NCBI RefSeq assembly: GCF_001610875.1
Contig: NZ_CP011272.1
Span: 6,367,988 to 6,431,987, forward strand
Origin: Pirellula sp. SH-Sr6A
GTDB lineage: Bacteria > Planctomycetota > Planctomycetia > Pirellulales > Pirellulaceae
DNA: 64,000 nt
Reading direction: 5' to 3'
A model generated the notes under the pieces. That model was not told where the DNA came from and did not search any database. It saw nothing but the letters and a program-made list of their open reading frames with translations. The first letter of the stretch is position 1, and every line of letters starts with the position of its first letter. Shown piece after piece: positions 43,574-50,587 of this stretch. Both the position numbers and the translations under genes were made by a program.

Positions 43574-44073
43574 GCCTTCAACTCCGGACGAAACGAGAGC
43601 AAGAACTGAATCTCGACAATGCGAATAGTTGAGTCAGATAATCTGATGGACAACTCGACAGCCAATGATGATATTCGACGCTCACCTGCAGAAGCCGGCT
43701 TTGTCACGAAATCGATACGAATCGCTTCTTTTTGTAGATTTGCCGATGCTTGGTACTTGACAACGCTAGGAACAGCACATTCACATGATGACCACACGGA
43801 GGCAATTGCCGAGTCAGCTATTTTCAGCTTTTCAGTCGGAATGGCGACATAACTGGTCTCGCCTGCGAATACAACTCCAAGGTCATAGAGTATTTTGCTA
43901 TCGAATGTGTTGGCTGATTGAATCGTACCCGCATACGCACAATCAGCACGAGATGAAGTTTCGACCGCAGACCGATTGCACCCAATCGTCATCGTCGCAA
44001 TCGCTGGCAATAGAGATAACGTAAAACTCCGCAAAATCGGAAGGGCATGATGGGATGATGACATAATGGGCAT
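43570..44073 (-). CDS. DUF1573-like lipoprotein
   Basis: About 167 residues. The signal peptide ends in a lipobox TMTIGC, so the protein is probably a lipoprotein. The mature part carries VWSSCECAVPSVV, a close match to the DUF1573 S-C-(G/E)-C pattern, within a beta-rich Ig-like domain. I use the second methionine (ATG 44073) because the open frame begins only with a TTG at 44112; the start is uncertain. It overlaps the glycosyltransferase start by 4 bases and is the first gene of the host-like row. Confidence 0.65.
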   Translation of the reverse strand: MPIMSSSHHALPILRSFTLSLLPAIATMTIGCNRSAVETSSRADCAYAGTIQSANTFDSKILYDLGVVFAGETSYVAIPTEKLKIADSAIASVWSSCECAVPSVVKYQASANLQKEAIRIDFVTKPASAGERRISSLAVELSIRLSDSTIRIVEIQFLLSFRPELKA

Positions 44074-44112
44074 GAAGGATTCCGAAAAAAAGGATCGGGT
44101 TGCTGGAATCAA

Positions 44113-44489
44113 TCTATAGGAGTATTGGAACGATTCCGATAGTCCGTGTCAAGTTTTTTCTCGAAAGATTTTTCTCCGCCCTATGCAAAAGCTAGATTGC
44201 ATCGAGCAAGGTGATTTTCCGAACGAAATAGCTGAGGGATCGAGAGCAGTTGGAATCAGGTTTGAGATAGCACATTGATCATTTTTGGGTGCAGATGGCT
44301 GCGGTGCAGATGGATGTTCGCTTTGCGCGCAGCAGTAAGCTCAAAACTGAAGTGAATGTATCGAAGAAAGTGGAACGATGATTTGAGCTACGCCGCTCTG
44401 CGGCTATAGCTCTTGAGCAGTCCACCGAGCCAATTCTGTAAAGCCATCATTTTCGACGCTCTAAATAGGTCCACACGATTCCAGGTGCG
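44113..44489. other. Non-coding spacer between lipoprotein gene and IS630 remnant
   Basis: No supported gene. It may hold the promoter of the host-like row and the distal end of the IS630 remnant. No clear inverted repeat for the IS630 end was found. Confidence 0.5.
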
Positions 44490-45033
44490 CTATGCAGCAA
44501 GCGCAAATGTGTTTCGCATGTCTGCATAATGATTGTTGTTGCATGTCAGCCAGTCACATGCAAGTGCGGCGAGTTCTTCCATCGTTTTGCATCGATGGTT
44601 TCTTGTGATCGTTTCGTGCAGATGCCACCATACTCTTTCAATCGGATTCGTTTCCGGTGAGTAGGCTGGCAGGAAGTGGATTCGGATTCGATGTCCCCAC
44701 TCCGCCAAATATGTCTGTACATTCTTCGATTTATGGAACGAAGCGTTGTCTCAAATCGCATGGATGCGCGAGTAACTTCGCAGTCGACGACGTAGGTCGT
44801 CCAAGTGTGTTAAGAACAAGGTCGAATTTCGTCCGGCTTGTGGTTCGCCTACCAGTAGCGTTCCCGTTCTCCAAACCAACGAGCCCGAAAGGTAAAGTTT
44901 GCGATTGTTCCCAGGTGTCTCAACTTCTGCCTGTAAACCACGAACCATCCATTGACTGCCAATCTTTGGGTTGAGATTGATGTCCACTTCATCCTGGAAA
45001 ACAGCAACTTCGTTCGCTGGCATAGAATGCAAG
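44490..45033 (-). pseudogene. IS630-family transposase remnant, 5' end lost, internal TGA
   Basis: An open stretch with DDE elements of IS630: AVFQDEVDINLNPKIGSQW, then RIHAI, an in-frame TGA (44751-44753), then DNASFHKSKNVQTYLAEWGHRI and FLPAYSPETNPIERVWWHLHE. Both halves are in the same frame, and the TGA replaces the residue before DNASF that is usually Cys in such proteins. The N-terminal helix-turn-helix part is absent: the coding sequence stops where the IS21 left end begins (45034). The protein is therefore dead by truncation and a nonsense codon. Confidence 0.85.
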
Positions 45034-45170
45034 TGTCAGTGAGCGCCTAAAAGGGGCCAGTTAGGGGCGCTTCAAAAGGGGCAAGTTCGACAAGAAAGGC
45101 ATGGTTGACTCAGATAGCGGGTTTCTTTTGGAACCCGACTATGGAGTGTGCCGTGGTACGTCGGCTGGAT

Positions 45171-46745
45171 ATGGATAAAAGACAGGGAATTGAGCAGCTT
45201 TTTGCTTCAGGAATGAGCATGCGGCAGATCGCCCGCACCCTCGGAATCAACCGAAAGTCCGTTGCTCGCCACTTGGCTGCTCTTAGCTCAAAAGGGGCCA
45301 GTGCAGCCGAAGCGCCCATCGACGAAGCGCTCACCGGGCCCGATGATTCAAAAGGGGCCAAAGCGCCCACCGGGTCCAAATTCCTGGAATCGGGTCATTC
45401 GGCCTCTAAAATAGAAAGCACTTCCGCGTCGCTATCCCGCAGCGAGTGCCGTTTATTTCGAGACCTCATCGTAGCCAAAATTGAGCGTGGGCTCTCTGCT
45501 CAGCGGATCTACCAAGACCTAGTGACCGACCATGGTTTCAACGCCAAGTACCACTCGGTTCGCCGGTATGTAGCATCTTTGACCCAATCCAAGGTACTTC
45601 CTGTCCGTCGCATCGAAGTCGATGCCGGGCATGAGATGCAGATCGACTACGGCCAGGGCGCACGCTGCCTGGACCACACCGGTAAGCTTCGCAAGACGTA
45701 CGTCTTTCGTTTGGTTTTGAGCCATTCTCGCAAAGGTTACACCGAAGCCGTTACAAGGCTAACAACCGAATCGCTAATTCGTTCTTTGGAGAACGCATTT
45801 CGTGCCTTGGGCGGCGTTCCCAAGATTGTAGTGTTTGACAATGCGCCTTCGGCGGTAAAGCAGGCTGATTGGTACGACCCGGAACTCAACCCCAAAATCA
45901 TCGCCTTCTGCAAGCACTATAACATTGCATTTCTACCGACTCGACCGGGTACTCCAGAGCATAAGGGCAAGGTCGAGCGTGGAGTTGATTATGTTCAAGA
46001 GAACGCGATCAAAGGGATGACCTTCGAGAGTCTAGCTCTCCAGAATCAGCATCTACTTCAATGGGAGAAGAACGTGGCGGATACTCGTATTCACGGCACG
46101 ACCAAGAAGCATGTTGGTAAGCAATTCATCGAAGTCGAGAAGGCAACTTTAGGACCATTACCATCGGAACCATTTCCCATCTATGACGAGGGAATTCGTA
46201 AAGTCAGCCGCGATGGACACGTTGAAGTCAAAGGCTCGTTCTATTCTGCTCCACCGGAGTACTTAGGATGTGAAGTTTGGATGCGATGGAATGATCGAGT
46301 CGTTCGCATGCTTAATCATCGGCAAGAGCAAATCGCCTTACACCCGCGGATGGAGAAGGGGAAATTCAGCACTTTGTCGGAACATATTGCCCCGTCGAAG
46401 ATCAATGGAATTGAACGCGGAGCCCGGCATTTAATGCAAAAAGTCAGGCTTATTGGCCCCAACACGACGCGTTGGGCCGAAGAGGCCATCAATGAGCGTG
46501 GAGTCCACTCCATGCGAACCATTCAAGGCGTCTTGGGTCTGACTCGCAAGTACAAAAGCGCTGCCATCGAAGACGCATCCGACACAGCTTGGCGCAGCGG
46601 TAGTTTCACCTACCGCACGATTAGACGGCTTTTAGAGCACCGCGGAGCCAAGCAAGAGACCATGGAGTTCATGGACGAGCATCCGGTCATTCGATCGATT
46701 CTCGAGTATGACGAGTTCTTTAAACGGGCACTAGCACGAGGCTAA
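45171..46745 (+). CDS. istA: IS21 transposase IstA
   Basis: About 524 residues. It starts with an HTH (RQGIEQLFASGMSMRQIARTLGINRKSVARHL). The RNase H-like catalytic core begins VDAGHEMQIDYGQGAR, continues with VFRLVLSHSRKGYTEAV and VFDNAPSAVK, and ends at PGTPEHKGKVERGVDYVQENAI, giving the DDE set. Several ATG/TTG starts are possible (45105 TTG, 45141 ATG, 45171 ATG); 45171 begins nearest the HTH. The stretch between HTH and core carries SKGA-x-A and SKGAKAPTGS, which are the element's DNA repeats read in frame. Confidence 0.93.
   Translation: MDKRQGIEQLFASGMSMRQIARTLGINRKSVARHLAALSSKGASAAEAPIDEALTGPDDSKGAKAPTGSKFLESGHSASKIESTSASLSRSECRLFRDLIVAKIERGLSAQRIYQDLVTDHGFNAKYHSVRRYVASLTQSKVLPVRRIEVDAGHEMQIDYGQGARCLDHTGKLRKTYVFRLVLSHSRKGYTEAVTRLTTESLIRSLENAFRALGGVPKIVVFDNAPSAVKQADWYDPELNPKIIAFCKHYNIAFLPTRPGTPEHKGKVERGVDYVQENAIKGMTFESLALQNQHLLQWEKNVADTRIHGTTKKHVGKQFIEVEKATLGPLPSEPFPIYDEGIRKVSRDGHVEVKGSFYSAPPEYLGCEVWMRWNDRVVRMLNHRQEQIALHPRMEKGKFSTLSEHIAPSKINGIERGARHLMQKVRLIGPNTTRWAEEAINERGVHSMRTIQGVLGLTRKYKSAAIEDASDTAWRSGSFTYRTIRRLLEHRGAKQETMEFMDEHPVIRSILEYDEFFKRALARG
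45288..45360 (+). repeat. IS21 end repeats inside istA
   Basis: TCAAAAGGGGCCA occurs at 45288-45300 and 45348-45360, in frame, giving SKGA twice. The region 45346-45376 is a 31-bp exact match to 47481-47511 inside istB. Confidence 0.85.
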
Positions 46746-46750
46746 TCACA

Positions 46751-47563
46751 ATGGACAACAATCTACTTTCAACGCTAAAGAAACTACGCATGTCAGGCTT
46801 GGCCAATACGCTTGAGATCCGCCTTCACGAAGCGGCGACCACAGGCCTGAGTCATCGCGAGTTCCTGGAGTTGCTTCTCCAAGACGAGCTGCTCCTACGC
46901 AACGATCGGTTGATCAATCGTCGCATCGCAATGGCGGGCTTTCGCGACACGAAAAGGCTTGAGGATTTCGACTTCAGCTACAACCCATCGATCAAAAAAA
47001 GCCAAGTCTTTGATCTGGCCACGTGTCGCTTCATTCGAGAGCGGCGTGACGTTCTATGGGTTGGACCTCCTGGGACCGGTAAAAGTCACTTATGCCAAGC
47101 GTTGGGACTCTGCGCCATTCGTTGCGGACTGACGGTGTACTACCGGTCAATCTTTGATACGGTTCGGGACTTCCTTCACGATGAAGCTATGGAGGGCCAT
47201 GATCGGATCCTGCAACGCTACCTGAAGCCTGACTTGCTGATCATCGACGACATGGGAATGAAGCAACTGCCCAAGCGTTCAGGCGAGTACTTGTTCGAGA
47301 TCATCATGCGTCGACACGAGGTAAAATCGACGATGATGACAAGTAATCGTCCGCTTGAAGATTGGGGTAAATTGATCGGCGACGTACCCAGTGCTGGCGC
47401 GATCTTGGACCGGTTCTTGCACCGCTCTGAACTGTTCCAGATGACGGGTCGAAGTTACCGGCTGGGATCGAGCGAAAATAATTCAAAAGGGGCCAAAGCG
47501 CCCACCGGGTCGGACGCCGATAAACAAGTATCAAGCAAGGCCTCAAAAGGGGCCAATTCGTAA
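46751..47563 (+). CDS. istB: IS21 helper ATPase IstB
   Basis: A 270-residue AAA+ protein. Walker A VGPPGTGKSHL, Walker B LLIIDDMG, sensor TSNRPLEDW and conserved FLHRSELFQMTGRSYRL are visible. It starts 5 bases after the IstA stop. The C-terminal 30 residues repeat the IstA linker sequence (SKGAKAPTGS, then SKGANS) because the terminal repeats of the element lie in frame. It stimulates IstA-catalysed transposition in known IS21 elements. Intact. Confidence 0.95.
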   Translation: MDNNLLSTLKKLRMSGLANTLEIRLHEAATTGLSHREFLELLLQDELLLRNDRLINRRIAMAGFRDTKRLEDFDFSYNPSIKKSQVFDLATCRFIRERRDVLWVGPPGTGKSHLCQALGLCAIRCGLTVYYRSIFDTVRDFLHDEAMEGHDRILQRYLKPDLLIIDDMGMKQLPKRSGEYLFEIIMRRHEVKSTMMTSNRPLEDWGKLIGDVPSAGAILDRFLHRSELFQMTGRSYRLGSSENNSKGAKAPTGSDADKQVSSKASKGANS

Positions 47564-48087
47564 TCGACCACATCAATAACCCAAAGTGGCCCCTTTAGAA
47601 GCGCCCAACAGTGGCCCCCTTTGAAGCGCTCAATGACATTCCATTTCGCCTGACTCTGTAGTAATGCATCTCGCAGTATCCGGCGAGCTTCCTCGTAGCT
47701 TCTCTCTTGCACCCGTCGACGCTGCAAATTTTCAATCCACTCATCTACTTCCTCTTGAGTAACTCTTCGCGGAGCCATTAGGGATTTATCTCGCAACCGC
47801 AACCAAGCATTGAGGTCGTAGTTCCAGGGGTCCGAGATTTTTTTAATCGCCAATTGCATAGCGTGGGGGGCTGCTGCGAGTATCTGCTCGTGACAGTAGC
47901 TATCAACCAGCATGTAGTTACACCGGTGCCCCCAGCATTTGACCGCGTGAGACCGCCTCTCAATTTCATGGACTGCGAGTGGAGGCCAAGAGGACGAACC
48001 GCCGCAACTCATGCAACGCTGTGGATGTTCCAATCGCCAGCTTTCACGATCCTCCAACACACTTTTGAGGTACGCATCTGCCTGCAT
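47455..48087 (-). pseudogene. Phage gene truncated by IS21, chimaeric 3' end
   Basis: A frame from ATG 48087 reads MQADAYLKSVLEDRESW...CMSCGGSS...SDPWNYDLNAWLRLRDKSLMAPRRVTQEEVDEWIENLQRRR. It crosses the IS21 end at 47638 and continues into IS sequence before stopping at 47455. About 149 residues are native, with a Cys pair (CMSCGG) and a helical C-terminal part. The last 60 are antisense to istB. Its native 3' part is missing from the window, unless deleted. It lies 6 bases after the sigma-factor stop codon. No family was recognised. Confidence 0.6.
47483..47555 (+). repeat. IS21 end repeats inside istB
   Basis: TCAAAAGGGGCCA at 47483-47495 and 47543-47555, in frame with istB. With the two non-coding copies at 47583-47620 they form the four-copy right end. 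The first copy is part of the 31-bp match to istA. Confidence 0.85.
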
Positions 48088-48093
48088 GTAAAT

Positions 48094-48696
48094 TTACGTT
48101 GCCACACGAATAGACGAAAAAACCTTCTTGCGGAATCGACTGACCTCCCTATAAACGGCCTGGACACTGACGCCAAGGCTTTCCGCGATTTGCGGCTTCC
48201 GAACGCCGTTCATCATCATGTCTACGACTGCTCGAGTTCTACGTCCTTCCGCGGAAGCCAAATCTAGATAGTTCTCTAATTTTTCGGCCATCATCGCTGA
48301 CTCTTCCGCGCTTGGGGAATACCGCGTGAGGCACGGCAGAAGTACCCCGCGAAACGAACTGCTGTTATCGCCCGGGAGAAATGTTTTCGCGGCTAGGTCG
48401 CCAGATCGCTTTTGCGTCGTCAATTTCTCAATTTCCCTGTAAGTTGCACTTCGAGCGATGCAAGAAACCCATCGTAAATAGGCGTGGTAGGTCTCAGCCT
48501 TGCACCTGCTCGATAGCGTCATCGAGACTTCGGCAAGCGTTATCTGCACAACATCATCAATATCTAGTTTCGACTGAAATCGACTGCCAAGAAAGCTCTT
48601 CACGATTACGAAAGCATACCACTGTGAGCTTGCGATTAAGTCATTCAAGGCTGCAGCCGATCCGGCTTTTGCCTCGCGAAGCAATTCGTCGTTCAT
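48094..48696 (-). CDS. ECF-type RNA polymerase sigma factor (planctomycete style)
   Basis: A 200-residue ECF sigma factor. Region 2 reads ELLREAKAGSAAALNDLIASSQWYAF...DIDDVVQITLAEVSMTL, with the conserved D-I-D-D-x-V-Q. Region 4 is the C-terminal SAEGRRTRAVVDMMMNGVRKPQIAESLGVSVQAVYREVSRFRKKV helix-turn-helix. There is no anti-sigma gene next to it. Motif site C lies about 40 bases upstream of its start, suggesting autoregulation or entry to the same regulon as the other five motif sites. Encoded among phage replication genes, it probably redirects host RNA polymerase. Confidence 0.85.
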   Translation of the reverse strand: MNDELLREAKAGSAAALNDLIASSQWYAFVIVKSFLGSRFQSKLDIDDVVQITLAEVSMTLSSRCKAETYHAYLRWVSCIARSATYREIEKLTTQKRSGDLAAKTFLPGDNSSSFRGVLLPCLTRYSPSAEESAMMAEKLENYLDLASAEGRRTRAVVDMMMNGVRKPQIAESLGVSVQAVYREVSRFRKKVFSSIRVAT

Positions 48697-48734
48697 CTTG
48701 AAATCCTGGTGTGGGTGGAACAGGTCCTACTGTG

Positions 48735-48755
48735 ATACCTAGAAAGGACGGAAAT
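48735..48755 (-). promoter_or_regulatory. Recurrent phage motif, site C (upstream of sigma gene)
   Basis: On the minus strand it reads ATTTCCGTCCTTTCTAGGTA, about 40 bases before the sigma-factor ATG (48696). It keeps TTTCCGnCCTTTCT-x-GGT but has T in place of the first G of GGCC. A GTAAAC lies 11 bases before TTTCC, in a position like that of the GAAAC/GAAAT before sites A, D and E. Confidence 0.5.
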
Positions 48756-48831
48756 CTCCACAGCTGTTTACACACGAATTCAAGATTTTTCCTCCTCACG
48801 CGCCGTGCCGTTCCCGGCCAAATGCCGTCGC

Positions 48832-49917
48832 TCAGCTCCGCGCCATCGGCATGACGACGTACCGGTAGAGCGAGCTAAACGCGAGCATCACCGGGACATT
48901 TCCGTCTTTCACGTACATGGTCGACTGGGACTTAGCAGGCAACGCCTTGAAAAAGTCAGCCAAGTAGACGTGATTCACATTTACCGCTACGGGCTCGTAG
49001 TCGTACTGGATCGGAACTTCGACGTTCGACTCCCCCGATTCGGTTTTCGAACTTACTGACACCTTTCCTGCATCAAACGCGAACTCAACCGACCGGCTTT
49101 CCTTATCGGCGGCGATCGCGGCTTGCCGAATCCCCGAGAACATCTCCTCGACATCCAGAATGACTTCCTTTGCGTCTGTCACACTTGGAAGAACCTGCCG
49201 CCAGTTGGGAAACTTGCCTTCAATGAGATGCGTCGAGAAGGCGCAATCTCCCATGTCGGCCCGCAGCTCGGTTTCCGAGAACCTTAAAGTCACGTCATCC
49301 GACTCTCCCGCAAGCCCGAGCATAGAAACAAGAACCCGCAGTGCCCTCGCAGGGACAATGTAAACGCCAATTTGAGCATTTCCTTCGCACGCTAACTCGA
49401 AGGCCGACAATCTATGGCCATCCGTTGCCACACACTCCAGGGACCCACGCCCAAGATCGAACGCCACGCCTCCTAGTTGGTAACGAGCACTCGACTCGTC
49501 GCAAGCGAACTCGGTTGCGCGGATCGCGAACAGCAGCGCCCCCGCTTTGACTTGGACCGCCGCATCGGGACATGGCATGGTCACTGGGAATTCATCCGGA
49601 CTGGAGGCCCCAAACTGAAACCGAGCCCTGCCGCACTGTACCTTCACGTGCTTGCCGTCATCGATATTGAACTCGATTTCGTCACCTTTACACTCGTTGA
49701 GAACCGAGTGCACTTTACTTACCGGGAGAAGAGTTCGAAGATCGCCTTCAACGTCCACCTTGGCTTGCAAGTAGACCTCCCCGTCGGACGCGGTAAGAGT
49801 CGCTTTCCCGCCAGCGGCTGAGAGATGGACATTGGTAAGGATCTCTTTGTGTCGATTGTTGGCGACACGCGCAACGACCCCAAATACCCTTTTGAACTCG
49901 GCTGTACTAGCTCGCAT
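48832..49917 (-). CDS. dnaN: DNA polymerase III sliding clamp (beta subunit), phage-encoded
   Basis: A 361-residue beta clamp. The three-domain ring pattern is visible: LTASDGEVYLQAKVDVEG in domain I, LGRGSLECVATDGHRLSAFELACEG in domain II and VNVNHVYLADFFKALPAKSQSTMYVKDGNVPVMLAF in domain III, ending VVMPMARS, matching the family's usual (V/Y)-x-(L/V)-M-P-(M/V)-x-x. It is shorter than host clamps only by small loops. The start overlaps the CsrA-like gene end by 11 bases. Because it sits between a portal and a sigma factor, it is a phage gene rather than the host dnaN. It probably serves phage DNA synthesis. Confidence 0.9.
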   Translation of the reverse strand: MRASTAEFKRVFGVVARVANNRHKEILTNVHLSAAGGKATLTASDGEVYLQAKVDVEGDLRTLLPVSKVHSVLNECKGDEIEFNIDDGKHVKVQCGRARFQFGASSPDEFPVTMPCPDAAVQVKAGALLFAIRATEFACDESSARYQLGGVAFDLGRGSLECVATDGHRLSAFELACEGNAQIGVYIVPARALRVLVSMLGLAGESDDVTLRFSETELRADMGDCAFSTHLIEGKFPNWRQVLPSVTDAKEVILDVEEMFSGIRQAAIAADKESRSVEFAFDAGKVSVSSKTESGESNVEVPIQYDYEPVAVNVNHVYLADFFKALPAKSQSTMYVKDGNVPVMLAFSSLYRYVVMPMARS

Positions 49918-50113
49918 TTCGCATCACCTTTTCACGCAGAACAGGAACTTCCTTGCGGGCACGTACCACCACGGTCACTTTTCGCCCGCCACACCTTGAA
50001 ATCTCAATTTCGCTGTCTCCAACGAAAAAACGCTCACCCTTTTCGATCTGCAGAACCAACGTTCCCCTATCGGATGCTTTGGTAATACCGTTCGTTTTCG
50101 CTTCGTTCTTCAT
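49907..50113 (-). CDS. csrA: CsrA-like RNA-binding regulator
   Basis: A 68-residue CsrA-type protein starting at ATG 50113 (AAGGA 8 bases upstream). The core reads LVLQIEKGERFFVGDSEIEISRCGGRKVTVVVRARKEVPVLREKV, matching the CsrA order L-x-L-x-R/x-x-G-E-x-x-x-I-G-D-x-I-x-(V/I) and the C-terminal K-E-(V/I)-x-V-x-R-E. An N-terminal extension of about 16 residues is added. Usual CsrA proteins dimerise and bind GGA-containing mRNA leaders. Position between the clamp and a small phage gene suggests post-transcriptional control of phage or host mRNA. It overlaps the clamp start by 11 bases and the upstream gene by 47. Confidence 0.78.
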   Translation of the reverse strand: MKNEAKTNGITKASDRGTLVLQIEKGERFFVGDSEIEISRCGGRKVTVVVRARKEVPVLREKVMRNAS

Positions 50114-50408
50114 GCCAGAAATCCTTTTGCTGTTCTTCAAATAGCCGAGCTTGCCGTTGAAGCTCTTTGCGCCATTCACCATCGACTCCATTCAGCAGCC
50201 CCTCTTGGATCTCATCATCTCGAGCGAGGTCCGCCCAATAGCCGAGATCGCAAACCCAATGAGACTGCCCATATTCGCGAACAAGTCTATGCGCCAAAGA
50301 CTCGAGGCACGCACCCCTCAGGAGCCGAACCACAAACGCAAGTGCCACATTCGGGATGCCACTCAGTTCGTCTTCGGTTAAGCCTGAAAGCCAGTTTTGG
50401 TCGTACAT
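50067..50408 (-). CDS. Small phage protein, 113 aa, unknown
   Basis: Starts at ATG 50408 (MYDQNWLSGLTEDELSGIPNVALAF). The open frame continues upstream, but there it has no good start and would cover motif site D. The protein is helical, with a Trp/Tyr-rich centre (QSHWVCDLGYWADLARDDEI) and a charged C-terminal helix (WRKELQRQARLFEEQQKDFWHEE). It overlaps the CsrA-like gene by 47 bases. No family was recognised. Confidence 0.6.
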   Translation of the reverse strand: MYDQNWLSGLTEDELSGIPNVALAFVVRLLRGACLESLAHRLVREYGQSHWVCDLGYWADLARDDEIQEGLLNGVDGEWRKELQRQARLFEEQQKDFWHEERSENERYYQSIR

Positions 50409-50438
50409 GTTTCTTGCTCGTCGGTAAATGAATTGACT

Positions 50439-50458
50439 CAACCAACTAGGCCGGAAAT
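50439..50458 (-). promoter_or_regulatory. Recurrent phage motif, site D
   Basis: On the minus strand it reads ATTTCCGGCCTAGTTGGTTG, about 30 bases before ATG 50408. A 19-base stretch, CTCAACCAACTAGGCCGGA on the plus strand, is identical to site F. A GAAAC lies 12 bases before TTTCC. Confidence 0.65.
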
Positions 50459-50587
50459 GGGCACGATTTGTTTCAACTTGCTCGAAAAGAATTGCGGAGC
50501 GACGAGCAAACCCACCGCTCCGCAATCTGCCGCTGACACCCACTGCCAACGGCAGGCTGTAAAGAAAACAGGATCGAGCCTACCAAA

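Larger units (their letters stand above)
45034..47638 (+). mobile_element. IS21-family insertion sequence with terminal repeats
   Basis: Terminal inverted repeats start TGTCAGTGAGCGCC at 45034 and TGTCATTGAGCGC (reverse complement) ending at 47638. Each end carries four copies of the AAAAGGGGCCA-type element, two in the terminal non-coding DNA and two inside istA or istB. It encodes IstA and IstB on the plus strand. No target duplication is seen: the left flank is ...AATGCAAG and the right is TTCCATTT. The left flank is IS630 and the right is a phage gene, so insertion was followed by deletion or recombination. Confidence 0.9.

Noticed and set aside
48832-49917. Host chromosomal dnaN
   Set aside because: No dnaA, recF or gyrase gene nearby and phage portal and motif site D adjoin it, so it is taken as a phage clamp.
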